A stretch of DNA of 47,879 nucleotides from Streptomyces odonnellii (lineage in GTDB: Bacteria > Actinomycetota > Actinomycetes > Streptomycetales > Streptomycetaceae). This document shows positions 1-8,612 of this stretch, piece by piece. How positions within the stretch are numbered: the stretch's first letter is position 1; every line of letters starts with the position of its first letter. A program made the translations under genes and the position numbers. The stretch covers positions 1 to 47,879 of the forward strand of contig NZ_LATD01000026.1 in the NCBI RefSeq assembly GCF_000981895.1, read 5' to 3'. Below the pieces are notes generated by a model. It was not told the origin of the DNA and ran no database searches. It was given only the letters and a program-made list of their open reading frames with translations.

Positions 1-776
1 TCCTGCGGGTCCGAAGGCGGCCGGCCCAGATGTGACAGCAGCGCGTCGAGTACGGCACCGGGCCGCTCGACGCTCGCGAGGTGCGCGGCGCGGGGCAGCT
101 CGACGAGCGTGGCGTCACGGATGCCGTCGGCGAGTTCGCGGGCATGGGCGGGCGGGGTGGCCGGATCGTCGCGGCCGGCGACGACCAGGGTGGGTGCGTC
201 GATCCGAGCGAGGTCGTCGCGGAGATCGAGGTCGGCGAGGATCTCACAGCAGACGGCGTACGCCTCGGGGTCGACGGCCCGCAGATCGGCCACGAGCGCT
301 TCCACGGCCGCGTCGCCGCTCGTGGCGAACCAGCGTCCGGGAGCGGTGCCGGCCAGCGATTCGGTGCCTTGGGTACGAACCAGCTCCGCGCGCTCACGCC
401 ATGGCCCTGCCCCGCCGAAGTGCGCCGAGGAACACACCAGCGCGAGCGACGAGACCCGCCGAGGACGACGCGCCGCGAGCCATGCCCCGACAGCCCCGCC
501 CAACGAGATCCCCGCATACGCGAAGCTCTCCACCCCGAGCGAGTCGGCCAGGCCGAGCACAAGCCGCCCGAGGCCGGCCACGTCGCGTCCGGCAGGGAGG
601 AGCGAGGCGGGCGAGCGGCCGTGCCCGGGGAGATCCCACCGTACGACCCGGAACCGCGCCGTCAGACCGGCCATCTGGGGCTCCCAGACGCCGAGCGACG
701 TCCCGAGGGAGGGTCCGAGGACGAGCACGGGTGCGTCGGCGGGGCCGTCGACACGGTGGTGAAGGAGAGGAGTCAT
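1..776 (-). CDS. pcaL: 3-oxoadipate enol-lactonase (PcaD part of PcaL), 3' end beyond window
   Basis: Partial gene: 258 codons are readable from the ATG at 776 and no stop occurs before the left edge. The protein is an alpha/beta hydrolase that would open 3-oxoadipate enol-lactone to 3-oxoadipate in the cytoplasm. Visible elements are the oxyanion-region motif GPSLGTS (21-27), the nucleophile elbow GISLGG with Ser91, the acid Asp204 in RDDPATPP and His232 in AAHLASVE. The PcaD fold is nearly complete at residue 258 without a stop, which fits the actinobacterial PcaL, where PcaD is fused to a 4-carboxymuconolactone decarboxylase (PcaC). That fusion is inferred, because the C-terminal half lies outside the window. 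The ribosome-binding site is weak. A 245-bp stretch (777-1021), unusually long for this operon, separates it from pcaB; I see no gene in it. Confidence 0.9.
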   Translation of the reverse strand, partial: MTPLLHHRVDGPADAPVLVLGPSLGTSLGVWEPQMAGLTARFRVVRWDLPGHGRSPASLLPAGRDVAGLGRLVLGLADSLGVESFAYAGISLGGAVGAWLAARRPRRVSSLALVCSSAHFGGAGPWRERAELVRTQGTESLAGTAPGRWFATSGDAAVEALVADLRAVDPEAYAVCCEILADLDLRDDLARIDAPTLVVAGRDDPATPPAHARELADGIRDATLVELPRAAHLASVERPGAVLDALLSHLGRPPSDPQ

Positions 777-1021
777 GGGAGGTCCTGGTCGGGAGTCGGA
801 CGGGGACGACGGCCACCGGCCGGGCCGGGCCCCCGGCCGCGAGCCGGTTCGCGGACCTGGCCGGGCGTCGGGTCGCAGGCGCGGTCGAAGTTCCGGACGG
901 GGGTGTCCGGGGGGCCCTGGGCAGCATCCCGACCGGGGTCCGGCGCTAGGTCCTGGCCGGCGGATCTTCGTGGATCAGCCCGGGGCGGCTGGTGGAGGGG
1001 GTCCCTCCCGTGCCGTTCAGG

Positions 1022-2542
1022 CTACGGGGGAGCATCGCAGGGCGGAGGATTGTCCTCGTACTGGACGTACTCGGACGACTCCGACAACGCGGCGAGGTGC
1101 CGTGCCAGGCGTTCCGGGCCCGCGAAGATCCGTCGGACAGGGCCTAGGTCCTGGTCCTGGCCGGAGTGTGTCGGGCGGCTGAGCGCCCGGTCGGTCAGGC
1201 CGGGCGCCGCGCCCACATAGGTCTCCGGGACGGTCAGCTCCCGCAGCTTCTCCGGGGAGAGCACAGCGCTCGCCCGGGGGTCCTCCGCCAGCGCCTCGGC
1301 CAGCTCCTTGCCCTCGTCCGTCGCCCGCCGGGACGCCGTTGTCAGCAGGTCCCTCGCCATCGCGCGGCCCAGCAGCGGGGTGAGGTGGGCCGTTAGGCGT
1401 TCGGTGAGCAACCGGCCGCCGGTCAGGGACAGGTTCGCGCGCATACGGGCGGGGAAGACCCGCAGGCCGGCGGAGAGTTCCGCCGCTGTCCCGGCCGCGC
1501 CGCCGGTCAGGCGCAGCGCGTCGAGCAGGGGCTGCCACTCGGCGTGCCAGGCGCCCGCCGGGCGTTCGTCCTCGGCGGCCAGGGAGGAGAAGAGGACGGC
1601 CGCGAGGGCGGGGACCTGGCGGGCGGCGGACGCGACCAGGGCCGCCCGTACGGGGTTCTGCTTGTGCGGCATCGCCGAGGAGGCGCCGCCCGTCCCCTCG
1701 GCGACCTCGCCGATTTCGGTTCGGGACAGCACCAGCACATCCGCCGCGATCTTCCCCAGCGCGCCCGCGCAGAAGGCGAGCGCCCCGGCGAGGTCGGCGA
1801 CCGGGGTACGCAGCACATGCCAGGGCAGCGCCGGCTCGGCGAGACCCGTCTCGTACGCGAACGCGGCCGTCAGCGCCCGCTCCATGTCCGGGTCCCCGTC
1901 GGCGGCGGCCCGGAACGCCGCCAGTGTGCCCGCCGCGCCGCCGAGCTGCGCGGGCAGCGATGCCCGTACCACCACGAGCCGGTCACGGGCGTCCAGCACC
2001 AGCGACCGCCACCCCGCCGCCTTCAGCCCGAAGGTGGTCGGAACCGCGTGCTGGGTGAGGGTGCGGCCCGGCATCACGGTGTCGCGGTGCCCGGCCGCCA
2101 GCGCGCCCAGCGCGTCGGCGGTGCGCTCCAGATCACCCCTGATCAGGTCCAGTGTGCGGACCGCGACCAGCATGAGCGCGGTGTCCACGATGTCCTGACT
2201 GGTCGCGCCCTGATGGACGAACTCGGCGTCCTCCGGCTCCAGTTCGGCCACGGCACTAGTGAGATCGGCGACCAGCGGGATGACCGGGTTGCCGCCGGCC
2301 CGGCCGCGCAGGGCGAGCGACCGTATGTCGAACCGTTCGGCGCGGGCCGCCGCGGTGACCGTACGCGCCGCGCGCTCCGGGGCGAGTCCGACCGCGGCCT
2401 GGGCACGGGTCAGCGCGGCCTCGGCGTCGAGCATCGCCTGGAGGACCGCCCGGTCGCCGGTGGCCGCCTCGGCGGCGCGGCCGGCCCGCACCGGCGCGAG
2501 CAGCGCGCCGTCCGCGCCGCCGCGCTCATCGACCGGATCCAT
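1022..2542 (-). CDS. pcaB: 3-carboxy-cis,cis-muconate cycloisomerase
   Basis: Fumarase/aspartase-superfamily enzyme (506 aa) that converts 3-carboxy-cis,cis-muconate to 4-carboxymuconolactone. It carries the superfamily signature SSAMPHKQNP near the middle, the upstream GATSQDIVDTA segment and a helical C-terminal half. Its length is in the range of actinobacterial PcaB proteins. The ATG at 2542 gives a start in MDPVDERGG just before the conserved LLAPVRAG, and overlaps the end of pcaG by 17 bp. A TTG at 2587 would add 15 low-complexity residues, and is preceded by a GGAG; it cannot be excluded. The last residues (after about 480) are polar and not conserved-looking. Co-transcribed with pcaG upstream and probably with pcaL downstream. 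Confidence 0.93.
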   Translation of the reverse strand: MDPVDERGGADGALLAPVRAGRAAEAATGDRAVLQAMLDAEAALTRAQAAVGLAPERAARTVTAAARAERFDIRSLALRGRAGGNPVIPLVADLTSAVAELEPEDAEFVHQGATSQDIVDTALMLVAVRTLDLIRGDLERTADALGALAAGHRDTVMPGRTLTQHAVPTTFGLKAAGWRSLVLDARDRLVVVRASLPAQLGGAAGTLAAFRAAADGDPDMERALTAAFAYETGLAEPALPWHVLRTPVADLAGALAFCAGALGKIAADVLVLSRTEIGEVAEGTGGASSAMPHKQNPVRAALVASAARQVPALAAVLFSSLAAEDERPAGAWHAEWQPLLDALRLTGGAAGTAAELSAGLRVFPARMRANLSLTGGRLLTERLTAHLTPLLGRAMARDLLTTASRRATDEGKELAEALAEDPRASAVLSPEKLRELTVPETYVGAAPGLTDRALSRPTHSGQDQDLGPVRRIFAGPERLARHLAALSESSEYVQYEDNPPPCDAPP

Positions 2543-3131
2543 GCCGCAGGCCGGAGGTGTCGGAGGTGTGGGAGGTGGTGAAATCAAGGAAGACTGTCTC
2601 CTTCTCCCCCTGTAGACGGATGTCGAAGCGGTGGACCCGCTCGGATTCCTGACGGGCCATCAGCGTGGTCCTGCGCTCCTCGGGCAGCGCCGACAGCAGC
2701 GCGTCCGAGGAGGCCGGAGCCCCCAGATAGGCCCGGGTGAACAGATGGTGCGACAGCCCCCGCGCGAACACGCACACCGCCAGATACGGCCGCCCGCTCG
2801 GCGGCTCAAGGGTCCGTACCGTCCAGTGCCCGTCCGCGTCCGTGGCCACCCGTGCGAATCCGGTGAAGTCCAGACCGTTGCGCCCCAGGAAGCCGCCGGT
2901 CACCGGGTCGCGGCGGAGCGATCCGGGGCGCCCGGCGAGCGAGCCGTCCGGCGCCGCCTGCCAGGTCTCCACCAGCGCGTCGGGCACCGGGGCGCCCCCG
3001 CCGTCGTACACGTACCCGTGCACGGTGAGCGCCTCCGGATGCCCCGCGGGCACCACCTCGCCGCCGCCCGGGAAAGGCAGGGCATAGCCGTAGAACGGGC
3101 CGACCGTCTGGGAAGGCGTCGGGCGTGGCAT
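2526..3131 (-). CDS. pcaG: protocatechuate 3,4-dioxygenase alpha subunit
   Basis: Alpha chain (201 aa) of the intradiol dioxygenase that cleaves protocatechuate to 3-carboxy-cis,cis-muconate. The N-terminus reads PTPSQTVGPFYGYALPF, a typical alpha-subunit start. The intradiol beta-sandwich follows (VHGYVYDGGGAPVPDALVE), with the segment FTGFARVATDADGHW. The iron ligands are supplied by the beta chain. The ATG at 3131 was chosen because it overlaps the TGA of pcaH in a TGATG junction, the usual translational coupling of the two subunits. Upstream in-frame codons would run back into pcaH. The gene ends inside the first codons of pcaB. Confidence 0.95.
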   Translation of the reverse strand: MPRPTPSQTVGPFYGYALPFPGGGEVVPAGHPEALTVHGYVYDGGGAPVPDALVETWQAAPDGSLAGRPGSLRRDPVTGGFLGRNGLDFTGFARVATDADGHWTVRTLEPPSGRPYLAVCVFARGLSHHLFTRAYLGAPASSDALLSALPEERRTTLMARQESERVHRFDIRLQGEKETVFLDFTTSHTSDTSGLRHGSGR

Positions 3132-3997
3132 CAGCGGTCCTCTCCGGATCCCGGCAGCGCGGCGTGTGACACCACGGCCTCCGGCAGCGCGGCCTCGGAG
3201 AGCGTCGCGGCCGGGCCGTCGAGCACGATGTCCCACCGGTAGCCGAGCGAGAACTCGGGGCGGGACAGCTCGTGGTCGTATGCCGCGACCAGCCGTTCCC
3301 GCGCCGCCGGATCGGTCACCGACTGGAGGATCGGGTCGTACGGGAAGAGCGGGTCGCCCGGGAAGTACATCTGGGTCACCAGCCGCTGGGTGAAGGCCGT
3401 GCCGAAGAGCGAGAAGTGGATGTGCGCGGGCCGCCAGGCGTTGAGATGATTACGCCAGGGGTACGCGCCGGGCTTGACCGTGGTGAACAGATAGCGTCCC
3501 TGATCATCCGTCAGACACCGTCCCACTCCGGTGAAATGGGGATCGAGCGGCGCCGGGTGCTGGTCGCGCTGATGCGCGTACCGCCCCGAGGCGTTGGCCT
3601 GCCAGATCTCCACGAGCTGATGGCGTACGGGCCGACCCGCCCGGTCGAGCACCCGCCCGGTCACGGTGATCCGCTCGCCGAGCGGTTCGCCCTGGTGCTG
3701 CCGGGTCAGATCCGCGTCGAGTTCCGTCACATCGGTGACGCCGAACACCGGTCCGTACAGCTCCGCGGCATCCGGGTCCCCGCCCATCGGGACCAGCGGC
3801 CGCTTCGGATGGCGCAGCACACTGCTGCGGTACGGGGCGAAGTCCCGGCCGGGATGCGCCGGCCGGTCCGCGCCGCCGGCCACGGCATCGGCCGCCGCCC
3901 CGTGTGCTGCGGCTATCTCCGCGCTGATCCGGCGCTGCGTGAGGGGTTCGGACGGGGCGAGGGGTGCGGAAGGAGCGAGAGGTTCGGGAGGCGGCAC
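3131..3997 (-). CDS. pcaH: protocatechuate 3,4-dioxygenase beta subunit
   Basis: Catalytic, iron-carrying beta chain (288 aa) of protocatechuate 3,4-dioxygenase. The four Fe(III) ligands of the family are visible: Tyr in GRYAHQRDQHPAPLDP, Tyr in KPGAYPW, and the two His of RPAHIHFSLFG. Starts considered: GTG at 3997 is preceded by AAAGG at 7 bases and lies just behind the pcaF stop at 4002, so it is preferred. It gives an odd Pro/Ala/Ser-rich leader (PLAPSAPLAPSEPL) before the conserved part begins at RISAEIAAAH. Ends in TGATG with pcaG. Function and operon position agree fully. Confidence 0.94.
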   Translation of the reverse strand: MPPPEPLAPSAPLAPSEPLTQRRISAEIAAAHGAAADAVAGGADRPAHPGRDFAPYRSSVLRHPKRPLVPMGGDPDAAELYGPVFGVTDVTELDADLTRQHQGEPLGERITVTGRVLDRAGRPVRHQLVEIWQANASGRYAHQRDQHPAPLDPHFTGVGRCLTDDQGRYLFTTVKPGAYPWRNHLNAWRPAHIHFSLFGTAFTQRLVTQMYFPGDPLFPYDPILQSVTDPAARERLVAAYDHELSRPEFSLGYRWDIVLDGPAATLSEAALPEAVVSHAALPGSGEDR

Positions 3998-4001
3998 GGG
4001 A

Positions 4002-5192
4002 TCACCTTTCGAGTACGAGGGCCAGGCCCTGGCCGACACCGATGCACAGCGCCGCGAGGCCGGTGCCCGAGCCCGCGGCGGCGAGCTGGTGGGCGACGGC
4101 CCCGGTGATCCGCGCGCCGGAGGCGCCGAGCGGATGGCCCAGGGCCAGGGCCCCACCGCGCGGATTGACGACCGCCGGATCGAGGCTCGGCCACTGGCCC
4201 AGGCAGGCGATCGCCTGGGCGGCGAACGCCTCGTTGAGTTCGAGGACACGGACCTCGGTGAGGTCTCGGCCCGCCTTCTTCAGCGCGCGCTCCACCGCCT
4301 CCACCGGTCCCGCGCCGAAGTACTGCGGTTCGATCCCGGTGACGGCCGAGGCACCGATACGGGCGAGCGGCTCGCGGCCCGTCGCCCGCAGACCGTCCTC
4401 GTCGGTGAGCAGGAGCGCCGCCGCGCCGTCGTTGAGCGGGGAGGAGTTCCCGGCGGTGACGGTGCCGCCCTCGCGGAACACCGGCTTCAGCCGGGCCAGC
4501 GCCTCCGCCGAGGTGTTGTCGCGGACGGACTCGTCACGCCCGAGGTCCACGCCCTCGACGGGTACGGTCTCCGCGTCGTACAGCCCCTCCCGCCAGGCCC
4601 GCGCCGCCTTCCGATGGCTGGCCAGTGCGAACTCGTCCTGTTCGGCGCGGCCGACGCCGTACCGGTCGGCGACCAGTTCCGCGCCCTCGCCGAGCGTAAC
4701 CGTCCACTCCGCCGGCATCCGCGGATTCACCAGCCGCCAGCCCAGGGTTGTCGAGTACATCTGCTGATGTCCGGCGGGCAGGGCACGCTCAGGTTTCGGC
4801 ACCACCCAGGGTGCGCGGCTCATCGACTCGACACCGCCCGCCACCGCGACCGACGCGTCGCCGACGGCGATGGCGCGCGCCGCCTGGATCACCGCCTCCA
4901 TGCCCGAGCCGCACAGCCGGTTGACGGTGGTGCCGGGCACGGTGACCGGGAGCCCGGCGAGGAGAACCGCCATCCGGGCGACATCGCGGTTCTCCTCGCC
5001 GGCGCCATTGGCGTTGCCGAGGAAGACGTCGTCGATACGGGCGGGGTCCAGCGCGGGGGTACGGGCGAGCAGTGCGCGCAGCACCCCGGCGGCGAGATCG
5101 TCGGGGCGCACCCCGCTCAGCGCGCCCCCGTACGCGCCGACCGGGGTCCGCACGGCGTCGACGACATACACCTCACGCAGTCGGCCGGACAT
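4002..5192 (-). CDS. pcaF: 3-oxoadipyl-CoA thiolase
   Basis: Thiolase (396 aa) that performs the last step of the pathway, splitting 3-oxoadipyl-CoA with CoA into succinyl-CoA and acetyl-CoA. The acyl-accepting Cys is in NRLCGSGMEAV, the catalytic His in GHPLGASGAR and the second catalytic Cys in CIGVGQG. The N-terminal VYVVDAVRTPVG and the internal GGVESMSRAPW are also typical. The ATG at 5192 (MSGRLREVYVVDAVR) follows the pcaJ stop by two bases. Open codons upstream of it belong to pcaJ. The stop is 4 bp before the pcaH start. Confidence 0.95.
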   Translation of the reverse strand: MSGRLREVYVVDAVRTPVGAYGGALSGVRPDDLAAGVLRALLARTPALDPARIDDVFLGNANGAGEENRDVARMAVLLAGLPVTVPGTTVNRLCGSGMEAVIQAARAIAVGDASVAVAGGVESMSRAPWVVPKPERALPAGHQQMYSTTLGWRLVNPRMPAEWTVTLGEGAELVADRYGVGRAEQDEFALASHRKAARAWREGLYDAETVPVEGVDLGRDESVRDNTSAEALARLKPVFREGGTVTAGNSSPLNDGAAALLLTDEDGLRATGREPLARIGASAVTGIEPQYFGAGPVEAVERALKKAGRDLTEVRVLELNEAFAAQAIACLGQWPSLDPAVVNPRGGALALGHPLGASGARITGAVAHQLAAAGSGTGLAALCIGVGQGLALVLER

Positions 5193-5194
5193 GC

Positions 5195-5848
5195 CTACTC
5201 CTCGCTCTTGTCGGGAGCCGGTGTGCGCAGGGGCGCGGCCGTCCTGGCCCGTACCTCCTCGGGTGCGACACCCGGCGCGGTCTCCACGAGGACCAGCCCC
5301 CGGGCGGTGATGTCGATGACGGCCAGATCGGTGATGATCCGGTGGACGCACGCCTTGCCGGTGAGCGGCAGGGTGCACTTCTCGACGATCTTCGGGGAGC
5401 CGTCCCGCGCCGTGTGGTCCATCAGCACGATCACCCGGCGGGCGCCATGGACCAGGTCCATCGCCCCGCCCATTCCTTTGATCATCCGCCCGGGGACCGA
5501 CCAGTTGGCGAGATCGCCGCCCGCTGACACCTGCATGGCGCCCAGCACCGCGGTGTCGACATGGCCGCCGCGGATCATTCCGAAGGAGAGCGCGGAGTCG
5601 AAGTACGCGGCGCCAGGCAGGACCGTGACCGTCTCCTTGCCCGCGTTGATCAGATCCGGGTCGACCGCGTCCTCCGTCGGGTACGGGCCGACGCCCAGCA
5701 CCCCGTTCTCGGAGTGCAGCACCACATCGACCCCCTCGGGGAGGAAGCCGGGGATCAGGGTGGGCAGCCCGATCCCGAGGTTCACATACGAGCCGTCGGT
5801 CAGCTCGGCCGCCGCCCGGGCGGCCATCTCGTCGCGCGTACGGGCCAT
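5195..5848 (-). CDS. pcaJ: 3-oxoadipate:succinyl-CoA transferase subunit B
   Basis: Beta subunit (217 aa) of the family I CoA-transferase that moves CoA from succinyl-CoA to 3-oxoadipate. The catalytic Glu lies in [10 protein letters not shown], and the family motif [15 protein letters not shown] is present. The N-terminus [15 protein letters not shown] matches subunit B proteins. The start ATG overlaps the TGA of pcaI (TGATG), consistent with equimolar synthesis of the two subunits. The last about 15 residues are Pro/Ala-rich. Confidence 0.95.
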   Translation of the reverse strand: MARTRDEMAARAAAELTDGSYVNLGIGLPTLIPGFLPEGVDVVLHSENGVLGVGPYPTEDAVDPDLINAGKETVTVLPGAAYFDSALSFGMIRGGHVDTAVLGAMQVSAGGDLANWSVPGRMIKGMGGAMDLVHGARRVIVLMDHTARDGSPKIVEKCTLPLTGKACVHRIITDLAVIDITARGLVLVETAPGVAPEEVRARTAAPLRTPAPDKSEE

Positions 5849-6603
5849 CAGGCCCTCACCGTCCTCTTCTCCATCCGCTTGGCACCGGCCTGCTCGGGCG
5901 TGAGCGGCACCACGCGCTGCACGAACACCCCCGGGACATGGACCGAGTCGGGGTCCAGCGCCCCCGGTTCGAGCAGTTCCTCCACCTCGGCGACGGTCAC
6001 CCGCCCGGCCATCGCCGCCAGCGGGTTGAAGTTGCGGGCGGCCTTGCTGAACACGAGATTGCCGTGCCGGTCGCCCCTGGCCGCCCGTACGAGCGCGAAA
6101 TCTGTGGTGATGCCGTGCTCCAGGACATGGTCGCGCCCGCCGAACACCCGGACCTCCTTGGCCGGCGAGCGCACCGCCACCGAACCGTCCCGCGCATAGC
6201 GCCAGGGGAGTCCGCCGTCGGCGACCTGGGTGCCGACACCGGCCGGGGTGTAGAAGGCGGGGATGCCGCAGCCGCCGGCGCGCAGCCGCTCGGCGAGCGT
6301 GCCCTGCGGGACCAGCTCGACCTCCAGTTCGCCGCCGAGGTACTGGCGGGCGAACTCCTTGTTCTCGCCGATGTACGAACCGGTGACCCGTGAGATCCGG
6401 CCTTCGGCGAGCAGCAGCCCGAGCCCTTCGCCGTCCACCCCGCAGTTGTTGGAGACCACACTCAGCCCGCGTACGCCCCGGGCGCGCACCGCCTCGATCA
6501 GGACCGCGGGCACCCCGCTCAGGCCGAAACCGCCGACGGCGAGCGACGCGTGGTCCGCGATGTCATGGACCGCCTCGGCCGCGGACTGTGTGACCTTGTC
6601 CAT
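5848..6603 (-). CDS. pcaI: 3-oxoadipate:succinyl-CoA transferase subunit A
   Basis: Alpha subunit (251 aa) of the succinyl-CoA:3-oxoadipate CoA-transferase and first gene of the pca operon. The CoA-binding loop GGFGLSGVP lies near the N-terminus, followed by [10 protein letters not shown] and [10 protein letters not shown]. Subunit A proteins also show the [12 protein letters not shown] segment seen here. The ATG at 6603 ([12 protein letters not shown]) is preceded by GGGAG at 8 bases and begins the conserved sequence. An upstream in-frame start would add eight residues without a better ribosome-binding site. Divergent from the IclR regulator gene at 6719. Confidence 0.95.
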   Translation of the reverse strand: MDKVTQSAAEAVHDIADHASLAVGGFGLSGVPAVLIEAVRARGVRGLSVVSNNCGVDGEGLGLLLAEGRISRVTGSYIGENKEFARQYLGGELEVELVPQGTLAERLRAGGCGIPAFYTPAGVGTQVADGGLPWRYARDGSVAVRSPAKEVRVFGGRDHVLEHGITTDFALVRAARGDRHGNLVFSKAARNFNPLAAMAGRVTVAEVEELLEPGALDPDSVHVPGVFVQRVVPLTPEQAGAKRMEKRTVRA

Positions 6604-6718
6604 GGAAGGACTCCCCGCGCTTCGCATTGTTCGCAGAATGAACTACAGTTCACTCATTTGCTGTCCCTGAGTGTGCGTGCACCCGGCACGCGTGTCAACG
6701 CCCTGCACCGGAGAGCCG
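6604..6718. promoter_or_regulatory. divergent pca promoter region
   Basis: The 115 bp between the pcaI and regulator start codons must carry the promoters for both directions. It is clearly richer in A/T than its surroundings around 6625-6660. Besides the palindrome at 6636-6655 it holds the direct repeat TTCGCA at 6621-6626 and 6630-6635. I could not assign convincing -35/-10 hexamers for either direction. Confidence 0.7.
6636..6655. promoter_or_regulatory. palindromic operator candidate for the IclR-type regulator
   Basis: The core is TGAACT-AC-AGTTCA (6639-6652), a perfect 6-bp inverted repeat with a 2-bp spacer. One mismatch further out it extends to 20 bp (8 of 9 arm positions pair). 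It lies in the middle of the divergent pcaI/regulator spacer, where IclR-family regulators of aromatic catabolism usually bind. The sequence is seen directly; the binding protein is inferred. Confidence 0.6.
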
Positions 6719-8422
6719 ATGACCTCCACACGTCCCGCCGCCACGACCCACGCCGGTCCAGCGGCATCCCCCGAGGCCGTGCCGTCCGAGGCCGTCGGCC
6801 CGCTCATGCGCGGGATCGCCGTGCTGCGGGCGATCAGCGACGCGGGGGGCCGGGCGGCCCTGAGCGATCTGGTCCGTACGACCGGTCTCGCCCGCTCCAC
6901 CGCCGACCGGATCGCCGCGACCCTCGCGCGGATGGGATACCTCCGGCTCGACAGCCACTCCGTCGCCCTCACCCCCCGGCTCATGGAGCTGGGCAACGCC
7001 TTTCTGGGCGCCCTCCGGTTCCCCGCCCTGCTCGCCCCGCTCGCCGAACAACTCGCCGAGGAACTCGACGAGTCGGTCTCCCTGGCCGTCCCCGACGCCG
7101 ACGGCATCCGCTTCGTGCACCAGACCACCCGGCGCCGCGCGATGTCGCTCACCTTCCGCATCGGCGACCTGCTGCCCGCCGAACGCACCGCGCCCGGACC
7201 GCTGTTCGCCGCGGACTGGGACGAGCGGGAGTGGGCGCGGTGGCGGGAGCGCCGGGCGGCCGACCCCGAGGACCGCGGCTTCCCCGCCGTACCGCCGCGC
7301 GGCGCCGACCCCGGCGGGTCCGACCCCGGCGGGCTCGGCTTCGAGGAGCGCACGGCGCGCGCGGCCGAGCGGGGCTGGGGCCTGGACGACCAGCTCATCG
7401 AGCCGGGGCTGATCGCCCTCGCCGTCCCCGTGCGGGACGCGGACGGGCGTACCGTCTGCGCGGTGAGCGCGGTCAGCCACACCAGCCGGCACAGCGCCGA
7501 CTCACTGCGCCGCTCGCTGCTGCCCCGGGTGCGGGAAGCCGTGGCCGGCATGGAACGTACGCTGCGGACGGCCGCGCCCGCCTCGCCCGCCGCCCCGGCA
7601 GGACTCGCCGACTGGACCAGCGCCTCCAAGCAGCAGCTCGGCGCGGAGTTCCTGGAGTCCCTGGCCCGTGGCCTGACCGTGGTCACGGCCTTCGGCGAGG
7701 GGCGTCCCGAACTGACACTCACCGCGGTCGCCGAGGCCACCGGGCTGGCCAGGGCCACCGCCCGGCGCGCCCTGATCACCCTCGAACACCTGGGCCTTGC
7801 CGTCGCGGAGGACCGGACCTTCCGGCTCACCCCGCGAGTGCTCGCGCTCGGCTATCCGCCGCTCTCCCGCACCACACTCCCCGAGATCGCCACCCCGCAT
7901 CTGACCGCGCTCGTCAAGAAGGTGCACGACTCCGCGTCCCTGGCGGTGCTCACCGGCGACGACATCCAGTACACGGCGCGCGTCGCCACCGGCCGCATCA
8001 TGAGTGTCAACATCACCCTCGGCACCCGCTTCCCGGCGTACGCGGCCTCGATGGGCCGGGTGCTGCTGGCCGCGCTGCCGCCGCAGGAGCGGGCCGCCCG
8101 GCTCGCCCACACCGAACCGCGCGCGCTGACGCCGCGTACGGTCACCGGCCGGGCGGAGCTGGCCGCGCTGCTGGAGCGGGCGGAGCGCGACGGATACGCC
8201 CTGGTCGACGAGGAGTTGGAGGAGGGGCTGCGTTCCCTCGCCGTACCGGTGCGCGACCGGGCGGGGCGCGCGGTGGCGGCGGTGAATGTCGCCATGCACA
8301 GCAGCCGTCGCTCCGTCGAGCGGTGCCTGACCGATGTGCTGCCCGAACTCCGGGCCACAGCGGGGAGTATCGAGGCGGATCTCCATATCGCCGGCCGGTT
8401 CAGCCGTATCCCCGCTGCCTGA
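6719..8422 (+). CDS. double IclR-family regulator of the pca genes
   Basis: 567 aa, about twice the length of a normal IclR protein, because two IclR units are joined in one chain. Unit 1 has its winged helix near residues 29-75 (RGIAVLRAISDAGG, then LARSTADRIAATLARMGYL) and an effector domain to about 290. Unit 2 has its winged helix near 310-360 (LTAVAEATGLARATARRAL) and a canonical IclR effector domain (GTRFPAYAASMGRVLLAALP, then LEEGLRSLAVPVRDR). The ATG at 6719 has GGAGAG a few bases upstream. Divergence from pcaI suggests it controls the pca operon in response to protocatechuate or a pathway intermediate; whether it activates or represses cannot be read from the sequence. Confidence 0.88.
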   Translation: MTSTRPAATTHAGPAASPEAVPSEAVGPLMRGIAVLRAISDAGGRAALSDLVRTTGLARSTADRIAATLARMGYLRLDSHSVALTPRLMELGNAFLGALRFPALLAPLAEQLAEELDESVSLAVPDADGIRFVHQTTRRRAMSLTFRIGDLLPAERTAPGPLFAADWDEREWARWRERRAADPEDRGFPAVPPRGADPGGSDPGGLGFEERTARAAERGWGLDDQLIEPGLIALAVPVRDADGRTVCAVSAVSHTSRHSADSLRRSLLPRVREAVAGMERTLRTAAPASPAAPAGLADWTSASKQQLGAEFLESLARGLTVVTAFGEGRPELTLTAVAEATGLARATARRALITLEHLGLAVAEDRTFRLTPRVLALGYPPLSRTTLPEIATPHLTALVKKVHDSASLAVLTGDDIQYTARVATGRIMSVNITLGTRFPAYAASMGRVLLAALPPQERAARLAHTEPRALTPRTVTGRAELAALLERAERDGYALVDEELEEGLRSLAVPVRDRAGRAVAAVNVAMHSSRRSVERCLTDVLPELRATAGSIEADLHIAGRFSRIPAA

Positions 8423-8526
8423 CCGGGGCCGGCGGGGGCCGCGGGCAGGGCTGGGGCCGCGGACGGGGCAGTCGCCGCGGACAGGCAGAGAGGGCCGGGC
8501 AGGGCCGTGCCGGTGCGGGGGCTCGC

Positions 8527-8596
8527 GGCCCGCCGTACCGCCGTACCGAATCCTTACGTCCGTGCGCGCGTGCGCACGGCGGCGGTACGGCGGGCC
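8527..8596. terminator. nested inverted repeat, bidirectional terminator
   Basis: Perfect 17-bp outer arms (8527-8543 and 8580-8596; left arm GGCCCGCCGTACCGCCG) enclose a second perfect hairpin, CCGTGCGC-GCGT-GCGCACGG (8560-8579). It sits between the convergent ends of the IclR gene (8422) and the amidase gene (8613), so it most likely stops transcription from both sides. There is no U-tract, as is common for actinobacterial terminators. The remaining bases of the 190-bp gap are G-rich and hold no gene. Confidence 0.75.
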
Positions 8597-8612
8597 GACG
8601 CGCCCCGCACTC

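Noticed and set aside
394..927. Minus-strand open frame of 177 codons near the left edge.
   Set aside because: It is in a different frame from the clear PcaD sequence that covers 1-776 and consists of Arg/Pro-rich codons.
2542..2587. TTG at 2587 as the start of pcaB.
   Set aside because: It adds a Pro-rich leader not expected in PcaB and increases the overlap with pcaG; the ATG at 2542 is simpler, although the TTG has some ribosome-binding-site support.
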